Part shown: positions 33,154-41,605 of the stretch, piece by piece
Layout: each line of letters starts with the position of its first letter
How positions within the stretch are numbered: the stretch's first letter is position 1
Source of the DNA: Umezawaea sp049997955
GTDB lineage: Bacteria > Actinomycetota > Actinomycetes > Mycobacteriales > Pseudonocardiaceae
Assembly (NCBI GenBank): GCA_049997955.1
Contig: JAEBDY010000013.1
Coordinates: 124,001 to 188,000 of the forward strand
Direction of reading: 5' to 3'
Length of the DNA: 64,000 bases
The notes under the pieces: generated by a model
The model's input: the letters and a program-made list of their open reading frames with translations, nothing else
The model's database searches: none
Told to the model about the DNA's origin: nothing
Program-made: the position numbers and the translations under genes

Positions 33154-34169
33154 TGCGGAACTGGACCACCGCTCCCACCAGGTACTACGTGCTCGGCGGT
33201 CTCGTCGCGGGCGGAGTGGCGGGTGTGCTGATCGGCTTGGCGCTCTCGACCACGACGACCGTGGTCGGGATCGCCGAAGCGGGACCGGTGGTCCAGTTCC
33301 TCCATCCGCTGGTGCGGGTGCTGCTCGACCTGTCGGCGACCGTCGTCGTCGGGCTGAGCCTGCTGCCGAAGCTGCTCGGCTTCAGCAGACCGACGATCAC
33401 CGAGCCGGTGCTGCGGATCGCCCGACCCGCCGCGGTGGTCGCCGCCGCGGTCTGGGCGCTCACCGCGCTGCTGTCCATCGTCATCAGGGCCTACCAGGTC
33501 CGCCCGGGTCAGCCGCTCACCATCGGCAGCGTCGTCGACTACGTGCAGCGCGTCGCCGCCGGCCAGGGTCTGCTGTTCAGCGCCGTGTGCGCGCTGCTCT
33601 ACCTCTGGGTGGGCTCGCTCGCCGCCCGCAAGGGCGAGACGGTGCCCGCCGAGCTGCGGATCCTGATCGCCATGTTCGGCCTGCTGCCGCTGCCGGTCAC
33701 CGGGCACGCGTCGAACTGGAAGTTCCACGACTACTCGATGATCTCGATGGAGCTGCACGTCCTCGGCGCGGCGGCGTGGACCGGTGGTCTCGGCGCCCTG
33801 ATCGCGCTGGTCGCCCACCGCAAGGGGCTGCTGGCCGACGCGCTGCCGAAGTTCTCCAAGCTCGCGACGATCAGCCTGGTGCTGGTGACCGCGACGGGCC
33901 TGTTCAACGGCCTGCTGGAGCTCAGCCTCAACCCGGTCGTCTCACTGCCGGGGTCGCTGTTCACCACGTCGTACGGCCTGCTGCTGATCGGCAAAGCCGT
34001 GTGCGCGGGCGCTTTGGCGCTGCTCGGGGCCAACATCCGGTGGCGGCTGCTGCCCCACGTCGCGAAGCACCAGCCGACGGCCGTCCTCGGCTGGGCGGCC
34101 GTGGAGCTGACGATCATGGGTGTGGCGTTCGGCCTAGCGGTGGTCCTCGCCAGCGCTCCGGTCGCCTGA
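33153..34169 (+). CDS. copD: CopD-family copper export/uptake membrane protein
   Basis: Polytopic membrane protein of 338 residues with eight or nine helices and the CopD core: PVTGHASNWKFHDYSMISMELHVL in the middle, with His residues in GHA, KFHD and ELHVLGAAAWTGG that probably line a copper path. It acts with CopC, which would pass copper at the outer face. The single-base TGATG overlap with copC implies coupled translation. Confidence 0.92.
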   Translation: MRNWTTAPTRYYVLGGLVAGGVAGVLIGLALSTTTTVVGIAEAGPVVQFLHPLVRVLLDLSATVVVGLSLLPKLLGFSRPTITEPVLRIARPAAVVAAAVWALTALLSIVIRAYQVRPGQPLTIGSVVDYVQRVAAGQGLLFSAVCALLYLWVGSLAARKGETVPAELRILIAMFGLLPLPVTGHASNWKFHDYSMISMELHVLGAAAWTGGLGALIALVAHRKGLLADALPKFSKLATISLVLVTATGLFNGLLELSLNPVVSLPGSLFTTSYGLLLIGKAVCAGALALLGANIRWRLLPHVAKHQPTAVLGWAAVELTIMGVAFGLAVVLASAPVA

Positions 34170-34276
34170 CCTGCGGGATTCGCCAACTACCGGGGAAACA
34201 TCCGGTGAACGCGGGCCAACCGGGTGATCACACTCGCCAAGCGGTAACCCTGACGCGCTGAGCTGCGATTTCGCGG

Positions 34277-34576
34277 TCAATCGTTGATCAGTCGCGCGCT
34301 CGGGTCCTCGCGCAGCCTGCTGAGCTGCACGATCGCCAGCTGACCCCGCCGGTCGAGCTCCTCGGCGTCGATCCAGCCGTTCGCGAAGTACCGGTAGTCC
34401 TGGGCGAGCTTGACCAGTTCGGCCAGGTAGTCGGCCGAACGGCGACGCCGTTCCTCGCCGAAGGCGGCGAGCAGCGGCAGCTGCGTGTCCACCACCTCGT
34501 CGAGCAGACGGGCCGATCGCAGTGCGCGCCGCGCACTCCACCGCCGCATACCCAGCCGAGTCACGATCTCGCGCAT
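34277..34576 (-). CDS. Hypothetical basic helical protein (99 aa)
   Basis: Arg-rich helical protein of 99 residues: RLGMRRWSARRALRSARLLD, then FGEERRRRSADYLAELVKLA and GWIDAEELDRRGQLAIVQL. No known domain. ATG at 34576 follows GAGGTGGG by eight bases. It is 127 bases downstream of the phosphotransferase on the same strand, with its own likely promoter. Confidence 0.65.
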   Translation of the reverse strand: MREIVTRLGMRRWSARRALRSARLLDEVVDTQLPLLAAFGEERRRRSADYLAELVKLAQDYRYFANGWIDAEELDRRGQLAIVQLSRLREDPSARLIND

Positions 34577-34703
34577 CGTGGCTACCCACCTCGCAGTTGG
34601 AACCGAATCTGCAACTCCAGGACGCCGCAAAAATGCGCCCATGATGCCAACGTCGGAATTCGACGGGCAGGCGTTACCGGTTCGTGGCCCACCAGACAGG
34701 TCC

Positions 34704-35621
34704 TCAGCGGTAGGGGTACCACCTGGCCGCGGTGTCGCCACTGCGGAGCGAATCCAGACGTCGTCGCAGCTCAGCGCGCACGCCAGGATGGCTGCGCAAG
34801 ATCGGCAGCGCGCTCGTGGTGAGTTTCAGCTCACGCAGGTCGCGCAGCACGGGGAACCCGTCCCAACGGGTGACGTCGAAGCGGTAGCCCCGGACGAGCT
34901 GCCGCTGCCACCGGGGCGAGTGGCCGAACCTCGCCACCCCGATCGGCAGCGAACCCAGGTCCCACTCGCGGGGGCCGGTCGACGTCGAGTCGAAGTCGCA
35001 CAGCACCGGACCGGACGGGCTCGCGATGAGGTTGCCGAGGTGCGCGTCGCCGTGCAGGACACCCTGGGGCAGGACCGGTCGCAGATCAGCGAGCCGTTCA
35101 TCGAGTGACGTGCACCGCACTTCGAGGAACTCGCGGTCCGAATCGGACAGCTCCTCCGCATCGGCGAGTCGACGCCGAACGTCGTCGAGCGGTGCCCATC
35201 CGGGCAGTTCGAACGGCGGCGCGGGCAGTTCGTGCAGCCTGCGCAGCACCCGTGCCAGGTCCCGGCCGTCGAGTGCGCGAGCAGGGTGAACGACACCGGG
35301 TACGTGGTGCCAGAGCGTCGCCAGGTGGTCCCCCACGACCACCGGCCGCGGGAATCCGGTCAGGAGCCGGACCGCGGGAACGTCGTGTTCGGCCAACCAG
35401 GTGGCGACCCGGACGACCTTGGCGGCGCGGTGCCGCAGGCGGGTGGAGCCCACGATCCGCACCACCGCCCGCTCGGCGGGGAGTTCGAACACGGCGTTGC
35501 TGGTGAACTTCAGGAGCCTCGCACCGCGGTGGTCGAGTCCATGCTCGACGCACAGCCTCCGCAGCGCCTCCGCCAACTTCTCCCTGGTGAACCGACCGTC
35601 GAGGGCGACCGTCGAGGTCAT
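34704..35621 (-). CDS. APH-family phosphotransferase
   Basis: Kinase-like phosphotransferase of 305 residues (APH/choline kinase fold). The Brenner motif is GVLHGDAHLGNLIA with catalytic Asp, and the metal site is LCDFDSTSTGPREWDL. An ATP-site Lys is less obvious. ATG at 35621 is 13 bases after the XRE-TPR stop, so the two are one operon, a pairing seen in related genomes. The substrate is unknown; antibiotic resistance should not be assumed. Confidence 0.88.
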   Translation of the reverse strand: MTSTVALDGRFTREKLAEALRRLCVEHGLDHRGARLLKFTSNAVFELPAERAVVRIVGSTRLRHRAAKVVRVATWLAEHDVPAVRLLTGFPRPVVVGDHLATLWHHVPGVVHPARALDGRDLARVLRRLHELPAPPFELPGWAPLDDVRRRLADAEELSDSDREFLEVRCTSLDERLADLRPVLPQGVLHGDAHLGNLIASPSGPVLCDFDSTSTGPREWDLGSLPIGVARFGHSPRWQRQLVRGYRFDVTRWDGFPVLRDLRELKLTTSALPILRSHPGVRAELRRRLDSLRSGDTAARWYPYR

Positions 35622-35634
35622 CAGGTGCCCGATC

Positions 35635-37017
35635 TCAAGCCGCGGTGTCGCTGCCGGTGAACTTGGCAAGGCGGTCCGCCAGCTCACGGGCATCGGGGTT
35701 GTTGCGGCGCTTGTCCGCCTCGCGCTGGAGCGGTTCCATGCGGTGCTTGGTCCGGACGGACTTCAGGCCCTCGGACAGGTCGATGGCCTGGCGGCCGATC
35801 TTGGCGCCGTGGTCGACGTCGCCCTCGATGAGGTGGTTGATCGCCAGCGAGGTGAAGTTGAACGACCGGCTGCGGGTCATGTCCTCGCTGAAGCTGTTGA
35901 TCGCCTTGGACAGCGCGGGAATCGCGGTCCGCGTGTACTTCGGGTCCACCGTCTGCGCCAACTCCGTGTGCACCGTGCCGATCATCGACGACAGGTCGAT
36001 CTCGGTGAAGAACTTGGCCCACGCCGGGGCTTCGCCGACGTTCGCCCTGGCGAACTCGTCACGGGCGCGACCCAGCAGCTTGATGGCCTGGTCGTCCGAA
36101 CCCATCTTCGCGTAGGCCCACGCCTCGTTCGCGCAAAGGATGCCCACGGCCAACTCGGAACCGGAGTTCTGCGCGGCCAGCTGACCGAGCTGGAACACCT
36201 TCAGCGCGTCGTCCGGAGCGTCCTGGTGCAAGTACACCCGGCCCATCCGGTAGAGGATGTTCGCCACCAGGGCTTCGTTGCGGCCCTGCTTCGCGAGGTC
36301 GAGCGCCTGCCCGAAGTGGTTGCGGGCCGAGTCCATGAGACCGGTGTCGAAGGACGTCCACCCGGCCAGGTTGTGCAGGTCGGCGAGTGCCACGAAGAGC
36401 CGCTCCCGCACCAGGTCCGACGCGTTCGCGCCGAGCATCTGCTGGCCCCACGACAGCTGGGCCACCACTGCGTCGCGACAGGAGCCGCCGCCGTACTGGT
36501 AGTCCAGCGCTCGCAGGGCGCGGGTTGCGGCTTCCACCTGTCGAACGTCGGTCATGCCGATACGTCCGGGGGCCGGAGTCTGTGTGGGGTTCGAGACCCA
36601 CGACCCGGAGTCCGTACCGAGCACGGCCGCACCGACTGTCACGGCGGCGGCGTGCGCGAGGAACTTCCGTCGCTTCACCGACTCGTCCTCCTCAGAATTG
36701 GGTGAGTCCGCGGTCGCGGCCACCCGTACTGCCGTTGCCTCGTCGTAAGCGAGGCCCATGTATCCCCTTGGAACGCCCAAGCCCATGGCGATCCTCGTCA
36801 GGACGTCGTAGGCCATGACCTGACGACCCTTGAGGATCTCCGAGACCTCGGACTGCGACTGGCCCGTGAGCGCCGCGATCTGGCGCTGGGACACCCCGTG
36901 TCGACGGAGCAGCCGGTACACCGAACTGATCTCCCGCCTAGCGAGCGCATCCCGCATCTCCTGCTGGTCCCAGACGTCGGGAGTCACAGGGGAGCCTTGC
37001 GAACCCATGGTGTTCAA
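35635..37017 (-). CDS. XRE-family regulator with TPR-like domain
   Basis: Regulator of 460 residues. The helix-turn-helix lies at about 30-85 (HGVSQRQIAALTGQSQSEVS). A short KRRKFLAHAAAVTVG stretch follows at about 115-130 and resembles a twin-arginine-like motif with a hydrophobic patch. Residues 155-440 are helical repeats (DLHNLAGWTSFDTG, ANILYRMGRVYLHQDAPDDALKVF) of the TPR type that probably bind a ligand. The TTG at 37017 has GAGGCGG five bases upstream; ATG at 37008 is the alternative. Short inverted repeats in 37050-37115 may be its operators toward the divergent gene. Confidence 0.9.
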   Translation of the reverse strand: MNTMGSQGSPVTPDVWDQQEMRDALARREISSVYRLLRRHGVSQRQIAALTGQSQSEVSEILKGRQVMAYDVLTRIAMGLGVPRGYMGLAYDEATAVRVAATADSPNSEEDESVKRRKFLAHAAAVTVGAAVLGTDSGSWVSNPTQTPAPGRIGMTDVRQVEAATRALRALDYQYGGGSCRDAVVAQLSWGQQMLGANASDLVRERLFVALADLHNLAGWTSFDTGLMDSARNHFGQALDLAKQGRNEALVANILYRMGRVYLHQDAPDDALKVFQLGQLAAQNSGSELAVGILCANEAWAYAKMGSDDQAIKLLGRARDEFARANVGEAPAWAKFFTEIDLSSMIGTVHTELAQTVDPKYTRTAIPALSKAINSFSEDMTRSRSFNFTSLAINHLIEGDVDHGAKIGRQAIDLSEGLKSVRTKHRMEPLQREADKRRNNPDARELADRLAKFTGSDTAA

Positions 37018-37232
37018 TTTCGCCGCCTCACAGTCCTTTGGGCGTCAACGGCAGAGTAGGGGCACTCCCCCAACTGCGAGAAGTGCCGATCGGCAGAGCT
37101 GATCGGCTCTACCGAACTCCAATGACCGCTCATCGTGGAAGTTCCACCGGCCAGCGTTTTGACGTCCCGATCCGGGATGAATCATCGCAATCTAAGTTCC
37201 GGTAAGCGAGTGAGCACGGAGAGGAACACCAA

Positions 37233-37556
37233 GTGGATCTGATCGAGCGGGCGGTGACCACCACACGCGGTGGTTCGGCAGAGCCTGCCGTCGCCACGGT
37301 GTCCTCCCCGTCCACCCTGTCCGTCCAGGAGTCGAACGACCTTGGCTCCGGATGGCGCGGTTCGACTGGGCAACGTCGTTGGTGGCGGATCCGCTGCAGC
37401 GACGTGGTCGACCGTGAGCGCTGCCTCACCGTTGTGGTGGACGAGGACCGCGTGGTCCTCGTCGGCCCTCCCGGTGAGACCGCGGTGCTCTCGGCCGATC
37501 AACTCGTACAGCTCAGGGCTGCGCTACGCGAAGCCGCCGAGCAGGCGGAAAGGTGA
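37233..37556 (+). CDS. Hypothetical protein (107 aa)
   Basis: Soluble protein of 107 residues, unrecognised. The second half looks folded: CLTVVVDEDRVVLVGPPGETAVLSADQL (seen in two pieces) and a C-terminal helix ALREAAEQAER. GTG at 37233 follows GGAGAGG. It is divergent from the XRE-TPR regulator and 13 bases before the next gene. Confidence 0.65.
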   Translation: MDLIERAVTTTRGGSAEPAVATVSSPSTLSVQESNDLGSGWRGSTGQRRWWRIRCSDVVDRERCLTVVVDEDRVVLVGPPGETAVLSADQLVQLRAALREAAEQAER

Positions 37557-37569
37557 CGGTGACGTTTCG

Positions 37570-37929
37570 ATGGACGAGATCCTTGGACAAGTCCTCCGCA
37601 ACGCGGTGTGGGAACGACTGGACCTGCTCACGGAGCTGGCCAGTCAGGCTGACGCCCCGTCCCTGCTCTCGGTGGCTCGATCCGAGCTCCCCCGGCTGAC
37701 CGAGGGATGGCGAGCGCTGCTCGCCGCGCACGAACCGGACGAGAAGGGCAACTGCCCTGAGTGCTCCAGTCGTTGGCGGCAGCAGAAGTCTCCTTGCTCG
37801 GTGTGGCGCGCCGCGTACGAACACCTGGTCGCGGGCGGTTTGGCCCCGCGCCCGGCTCGCCACCTGCGCGCAGCCCCGGTGACCCCTCCTGTCACCAGGT
37901 CTCGCCGCGCGGTGGTCAGAGCCCACTAA
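37570..37929 (+). CDS. Small protein with zinc-ribbon-like cysteines
   Basis: Protein of 119 residues with an N-terminal helical part and a CPECSSRW ... SPCSVW cysteine set at about 64-80 that could bind a metal. The tail is Arg/Pro-rich. ATG at 37570 follows AAGGTGACGG. It is likely co-transcribed with the preceding gene. No family is known to me. Confidence 0.65.
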   Translation: MDEILGQVLRNAVWERLDLLTELASQADAPSLLSVARSELPRLTEGWRALLAAHEPDEKGNCPECSSRWRQQKSPCSVWRAAYEHLVAGGLAPRPARHLRAAPVTPPVTRSRRAVVRAH

Positions 37930-37984
37930 CGGGCGGCCCCGGCCGTGTCGTTCCCCCGACACGACACGGCTGGGCCACCGCCTA

Positions 37985-38043
37985 CTGGCCGGCGATCCGG
38001 GACGGGCGACCCCCCGACCGCGACGTACCGGATCGCCGGCCAG
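37985..38043. terminator. Long inverted repeat after the zinc-ribbon gene
   Basis: Arms 37985-38000 and 38028-38043 are perfect 16-base complements around a 27-base loop. A smaller hairpin CGTGTCG/CGACACG lies just before it (about 37945-37964). No T run follows, so a terminator role is uncertain. Confidence 0.5.
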
Positions 38044-38127
38044 CTTCTCCAACTCCACAACGAGAACTTCCGCGGACTGGTGTTGTGCACCTTCCTCCCC
38101 GACCGACACCGGTCCGCGGACTCCACC

Positions 38128-38173
38128 TCGGCCCCGATGTCCGCACCTCCCGCGCGGGCATCGGGGCCGATTT
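38128..38173 (+). terminator. Hairpin between convergent genes
   Basis: TCGGCCCCGATG at 38128 pairs perfectly with CATCGGGGCCGA ending at 38170, followed by TTTC. It lies between the convergent zinc-ribbon and SDR genes and probably stops the rightward transcript. The rest of the gap 37930-38179 has no gene. Confidence 0.6.
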
Positions 38174-38179
38174 CACTTC

Positions 38180-38971
38180 TCAGCGGTGGGTGCCGGTTTT
38201 CCAGGCCAGGTAGTGGGTGAGCGCCGGGAACAACCGGGATCCGACCTCGAAAGCCTTGAGCTGCCAGGGGAACACGATTTCCGCGCGGTCCTTTTCGACC
38301 ACGGCGACGATGGCGGCGGCGACCTGTTCCGACGTCACGTCGGGGATCAGCCGCGAGATGCTCGGCACCCGGTCCTCGGCGCCGGGGTTGTTGACCCAGT
38401 ACTGGCTGCTCACCTTGCTCGGGATCACCTCGCTGACCCCGATCCCGGTGCCGCGCAGGTCGAGCCGGAGTGCGGCGGTCAACCCGCGGAGCGCGAACCG
38501 CGCCGACGTGTAGCCGGTCGCGCCGGGGATCGGCATCCGCGAGATCGGCGAGTTGATGTTCACGACCCGGCCGGTTCCGCGCTCCCGCATGGCGGGCAGC
38601 AGTTCGCGGGTGAGGCGGGCCGCCGCCAGGTACGGCACCGCGGCCATCCCCAGCAGCTCGTCCGGCTCGGTGTCGTCCAGGAACAGCCACCGGCCGACGC
38701 CCGCGTTGTTCACCAGGACGTCCGGCGCCCCGAACTCGCCGAGGACCCGCTCGGCCAGCGCGGTGATCTGGTCGCCGTCCGCGAGATCAGCCTGGTGGAC
38801 GACGGCACGGCCGCCGTTCGCGGCGATCCGTTCGGCGCGCTCGGACAGCCCTTGAGCGCCGCGGGCGACGAGCACCACCCGCGCGCCCTTCGCCGCCACG
38901 AGCTCGGCCGTCGCCGCGCCGATCCCCTGGGACGCCCCGGTGATCAGCACCGTCTTGCCGTCCAACCGCAC
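38180..38971 (-). CDS. SDR-family oxidoreductase with YxxxR in place of YxxxK
   Basis: Short-chain dehydrogenase of 263 residues, last gene of the glucosidase operon. Cofactor motif TGASQGIGAATA and NNAGVG are standard, and the catalytic Ser is in NINSPISRMP. The Tyr motif reads GYTSARFAL, so the usual catalytic Lys four residues after Tyr is Arg. The change may lower or alter activity. Sequence otherwise resembles SDRs acting on lipids or sugars. It starts 15 bases after the transporter gene. Confidence 0.88.
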   Translation of the reverse strand: MRLDGKTVLITGASQGIGAATAELVAAKGARVVLVARGAQGLSERAERIAANGGRAVVHQADLADGDQITALAERVLGEFGAPDVLVNNAGVGRWLFLDDTEPDELLGMAAVPYLAAARLTRELLPAMRERGTGRVVNINSPISRMPIPGATGYTSARFALRGLTAALRLDLRGTGIGVSEVIPSKVSSQYWVNNPGAEDRVPSISRLIPDVTSEQVAAAIVAVVEKDRAEIVFPWQLKAFEVGSRLFPALTHYLAWKTGTHR

Positions 38972-38986
38972 GAACTACCTCCAGCA

Positions 38987-40222
38987 CTAGGAAACGGACC
39001 TGACCCTGGTCACCAGGAACCCGGCGATCAGCGTGGCGATCGCCGACACCGCGAACAGCCCGCGGTAGCCGCCGAGGTTGGCGAGCACGACGGTGGTCAG
39101 CAGCGGGGCGACGACCTGCGGCAGGGCGTTCGCGATGTTGACCACGCCCAGGTCCTTCGCCCGGTCGGCCGCGGCGGGCAGCACCTGCGTGAGCAGTGCC
39201 AGCGCCACCGCCATGTAGACGCCGAACCCGACGCCCAGCAGCGGGGCGGCGATCAGCGCGGCCGTCCACGTCTGCCAGACGACGAGGACCAGCGCGGCCA
39301 GCGCCATGACGACGACGGCCAGGAGGACGAACGGCTTGCGCTTGCCGGTGCGGTCGGACATCGCGCCGAACACCACCGCGCCGACGACGAGCGCGGCGCC
39401 GTAGAGGCCCATCAGGATCAGCAGCCCGTCCTCGGGTGACGGGTGGCGCACCACGTCGGCCAGGAAGAACAGCAGGTAGAGCGTGCCGAACGCGTTGCCC
39501 AGGTTGATCATGAAGTGGCAGCCCCACGCCCAGGTGAAGTCGGGGTGCTCCTTCGGGGAGATCCACATCTCGCGCAGCGCGAACGCGGGCCGCAGCGATC
39601 GGGGCAGCCGGACGTCCGGTGTGACCACGACGAACAGCAGCGCTCCCACCACGACGATCGCCGCGCACGCCAGGTAGCCGTTCATCAGACCGGTCACCAG
39701 CAGGGTCACGACGACCGCGCCGAGCACCGTGCCCAGCATCTGGCTGATCCCGACGAGACCGCCGACCGTCGCCCGCTGACCTACCGGCACCTGGTCGGGC
39801 ACCGAGGACGTGAGGCTGGCCAGCATCCCGTTCAGACCTGCCTGGACGAGGCACCAGCCGATGGTCATCATGGTGATGCTCGGCGCGTTGGCCAGCACGA
39901 CGAGTCCGGTCGCACCGATCAGCGCGCCCGCGAGCGTCCACGGGTGCCTGCGGCCGAACCGCGACGTGGTGCGGTCCGACAGCAGGCCGATGACCGGGTT
40001 GGCGAGCAGCGCCGCGATCGCACCCGCACCCGTGACCAGGCCGAACACCAGTTCCTTGTTGGCCTTGTCGAACAGTTCGGCCTGCTGCGGGAGCAACACC
40101 TGGATCGGCGCGTAGATCCCGAGCCACAGGCCGAGGTTGGCGAGAAACAGCCAAGTCATCCAGCTGCGGCGGACCGGGACCACCGGTTCGCCGAGCGCCT
40201 CAGTTGTCGGCGGCGATGACAT
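38987..40222 (-). CDS. MFS sugar transporter (SLC45-like)
   Basis: Major facilitator protein of 411 residues with twelve helices. The loop between TM2 and TM3 reads LLSDRTTSRFGRRHPWTLAG, the form seen in SLC45/sucrose-type and glycoside-proton symporters. The second half has the matching MSDRTGKRKPF. The ATG at 40222 lies inside the end of the glucosidase gene (23-base overlap), so the two are coupled. It probably imports the glycoside that the glucosidase splits. Confidence 0.9.
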   Translation of the reverse strand: MSSPPTTEALGEPVVPVRRSWMTWLFLANLGLWLGIYAPIQVLLPQQAELFDKANKELVFGLVTGAGAIAALLANPVIGLLSDRTTSRFGRRHPWTLAGALIGATGLVVLANAPSITMMTIGWCLVQAGLNGMLASLTSSVPDQVPVGQRATVGGLVGISQMLGTVLGAVVVTLLVTGLMNGYLACAAIVVVGALLFVVVTPDVRLPRSLRPAFALREMWISPKEHPDFTWAWGCHFMINLGNAFGTLYLLFFLADVVRHPSPEDGLLILMGLYGAALVVGAVVFGAMSDRTGKRKPFVLLAVVVMALAALVLVVWQTWTAALIAAPLLGVGFGVYMAVALALLTQVLPAAADRAKDLGVVNIANALPQVVAPLLTTVVLANLGGYRGLFAVSAIATLIAGFLVTRVRSVS

Positions 40223-41468
40223 CGCGGTACCACCGGTAGGAGTCGCGCGGAGTCCGTTCCTGCGTCTTGTAGTCCACGTGCACCAGGCCGAAGCGCTGGG
40301 AGTAGCCCGAGTCCCACTCGAAGTTGTCCATGATCGACCACACGAAGAACCCGCGGACGCCTGCCTCGCGAGCGGCCTCGACGTGGCTGTCGAGGTAGTC
40401 GATCCGAGCCTGGTCGGCCAGGTCCTCGGGGTAGCTGCACCCGGATTCCGTGATGTAGACCGGCGGGAGGCGGTCGCCGTAGCGCTCCCGCAACGAGGTC
40501 AGCATCTCCGACAGGCCCTCCGGCACGACCGGCCAGCCGAACGAGGTCTTCGGGTACTCGTCGATGTCGATCCGCTCGAACGGCAGCGGCTCGCCCTCGC
40601 CGGTCGCCCGCAGCCGGGTCGGGTTGTAGTAGTTCACGCCGTAGAAGTCGAGCGGGGCGGCGATCTTCTCCAGGTCGCCGTCGACGATCGGCAGGAACGG
40701 CGTGACCTCCTCGGGGTACGCGCCCGTGAGCTGCGGGTCCGCGAACAGCCAGTTGTGGATGGTGTCGTAGAACCCGGCCGCGAACCGGTCCTCCGGCGAG
40801 TCGGACGCGGGCCAGGCGGGCGAGTGGTTGTTCGCCGTGCCGACCGCGTTCGCCCCGTTCGCCCGGAGCGCTTCGACCGCCAGGCCGTGCGCGAGGTTCA
40901 GGTGGTGCGCGGCGGGCAGCGAGCCGAACAGCAGCGACTTCCCCGGCGCGTGTTCGCCGATCGCGTAACCCGAAAGCGTGACGACGACGGGTTCGTTGAT
41001 CGGGATCCAGAGTTTCACCCGATCGGCTAGCCGGTCGGCCACGAGCGCCGCGTACTCGGCGAACCGCCCGGTGATGTCCCGGCCCAGCCAGCCGCCCTCG
41101 TCCTCCAGCACCTGCGGCGTGTCCCAGTGGTACAGCGTCGCGACCGGGTCGATCCCGGCCTCCACCAACCCGTCGACGAGCCGGTCGTAGAAGTCCAGTC
41201 CCGCGCTGTTCGCCGGGCCCTTCCCGGTCGGTTGCACGCGTGGCCAGGCGATGGAGAAGCGGTAGGCGCCGACGCCGAGGTCCTTCATGAGGGCGATGTC
41301 GTCCGCGTACCGGTGGTAGTGGTCGCACGCGACCTCGGCGGTGTCGTCGTCGACGACGGGCGAGAACTCGTCCCAGACGGATCGACCGCGGCCGCCTTCG
41401 GCGAACGCGCCTTCGATCTGGAAGGCGGAGGTGGACACACCCCACAGGAACTCGTCAGGCAACGTCAT
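40200..41468 (-). CDS. GH1 family beta-glucosidase
   Basis: Retaining glycoside hydrolase of 422 residues. It starts with the GH1 pattern PDEFLWGVSTSAFQIEGA. The acid/base Glu is in PINEPVVV and the nucleophile Glu in YITESGCSY, where the usual TENG is TESG. No signal peptide, so it acts in the cytoplasm on imported glycosides. ATG at 41468 follows CGGAGG. First gene of an operon with the sugar transporter and the SDR; divergent from a TetR gene. Confidence 0.94.
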   Translation of the reverse strand: MTLPDEFLWGVSTSAFQIEGAFAEGGRGRSVWDEFSPVVDDDTAEVACDHYHRYADDIALMKDLGVGAYRFSIAWPRVQPTGKGPANSAGLDFYDRLVDGLVEAGIDPVATLYHWDTPQVLEDEGGWLGRDITGRFAEYAALVADRLADRVKLWIPINEPVVVTLSGYAIGEHAPGKSLLFGSLPAAHHLNLAHGLAVEALRANGANAVGTANNHSPAWPASDSPEDRFAAGFYDTIHNWLFADPQLTGAYPEEVTPFLPIVDGDLEKIAAPLDFYGVNYYNPTRLRATGEGEPLPFERIDIDEYPKTSFGWPVVPEGLSEMLTSLRERYGDRLPPVYITESGCSYPEDLADQARIDYLDSHVEAAREAGVRGFFVWSIMDNFEWDSGYSQRFGLVHVDYKTQERTPRDSYRWYRDVIAADN

Positions 41469-41503
41469 GCAACGCCTCCGGGTGGTTTTTCCTGGTCCAG
41501 AAC

Positions 41504-41541
41504 GTGAAACCGATTCGGATAGTAAGCGTGTTGCGGTTCAC
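41504..41541. promoter_or_regulatory. Inverted repeat in glucosidase-tetR intergenic region
   Basis: GTGAAACCG at 41504 and CGGTTCAC ending at 41541 form an inverted repeat with 21 bases between. The spacer contains TACTAT on the minus strand, a likely -10 of the glucosidase operon. A TetR dimer or pair of dimers could bind here. Confidence 0.45.
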
Positions 41542-41605
41542 AGGGAAGTGCAAACCCCGTCGAGCAGGCACTATGAGAGTCCCAACGTCGTCGCATGGAG
41601 TCGCC

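Noticed and set aside
34704..37017. Antibiotic-resistance locus from the APH-like gene
   Set aside because: The APH fold covers many substrates, and the pairing with an XRE-TPR regulator is a common housekeeping arrangement in related genomes; nothing points to aminoglycosides.
37945..38220. Plus-strand frame of 91 codons
   Set aside because: It runs through two perfect inverted repeats and into the convergent SDR gene, has no ribosome site and no recognisable protein pattern.
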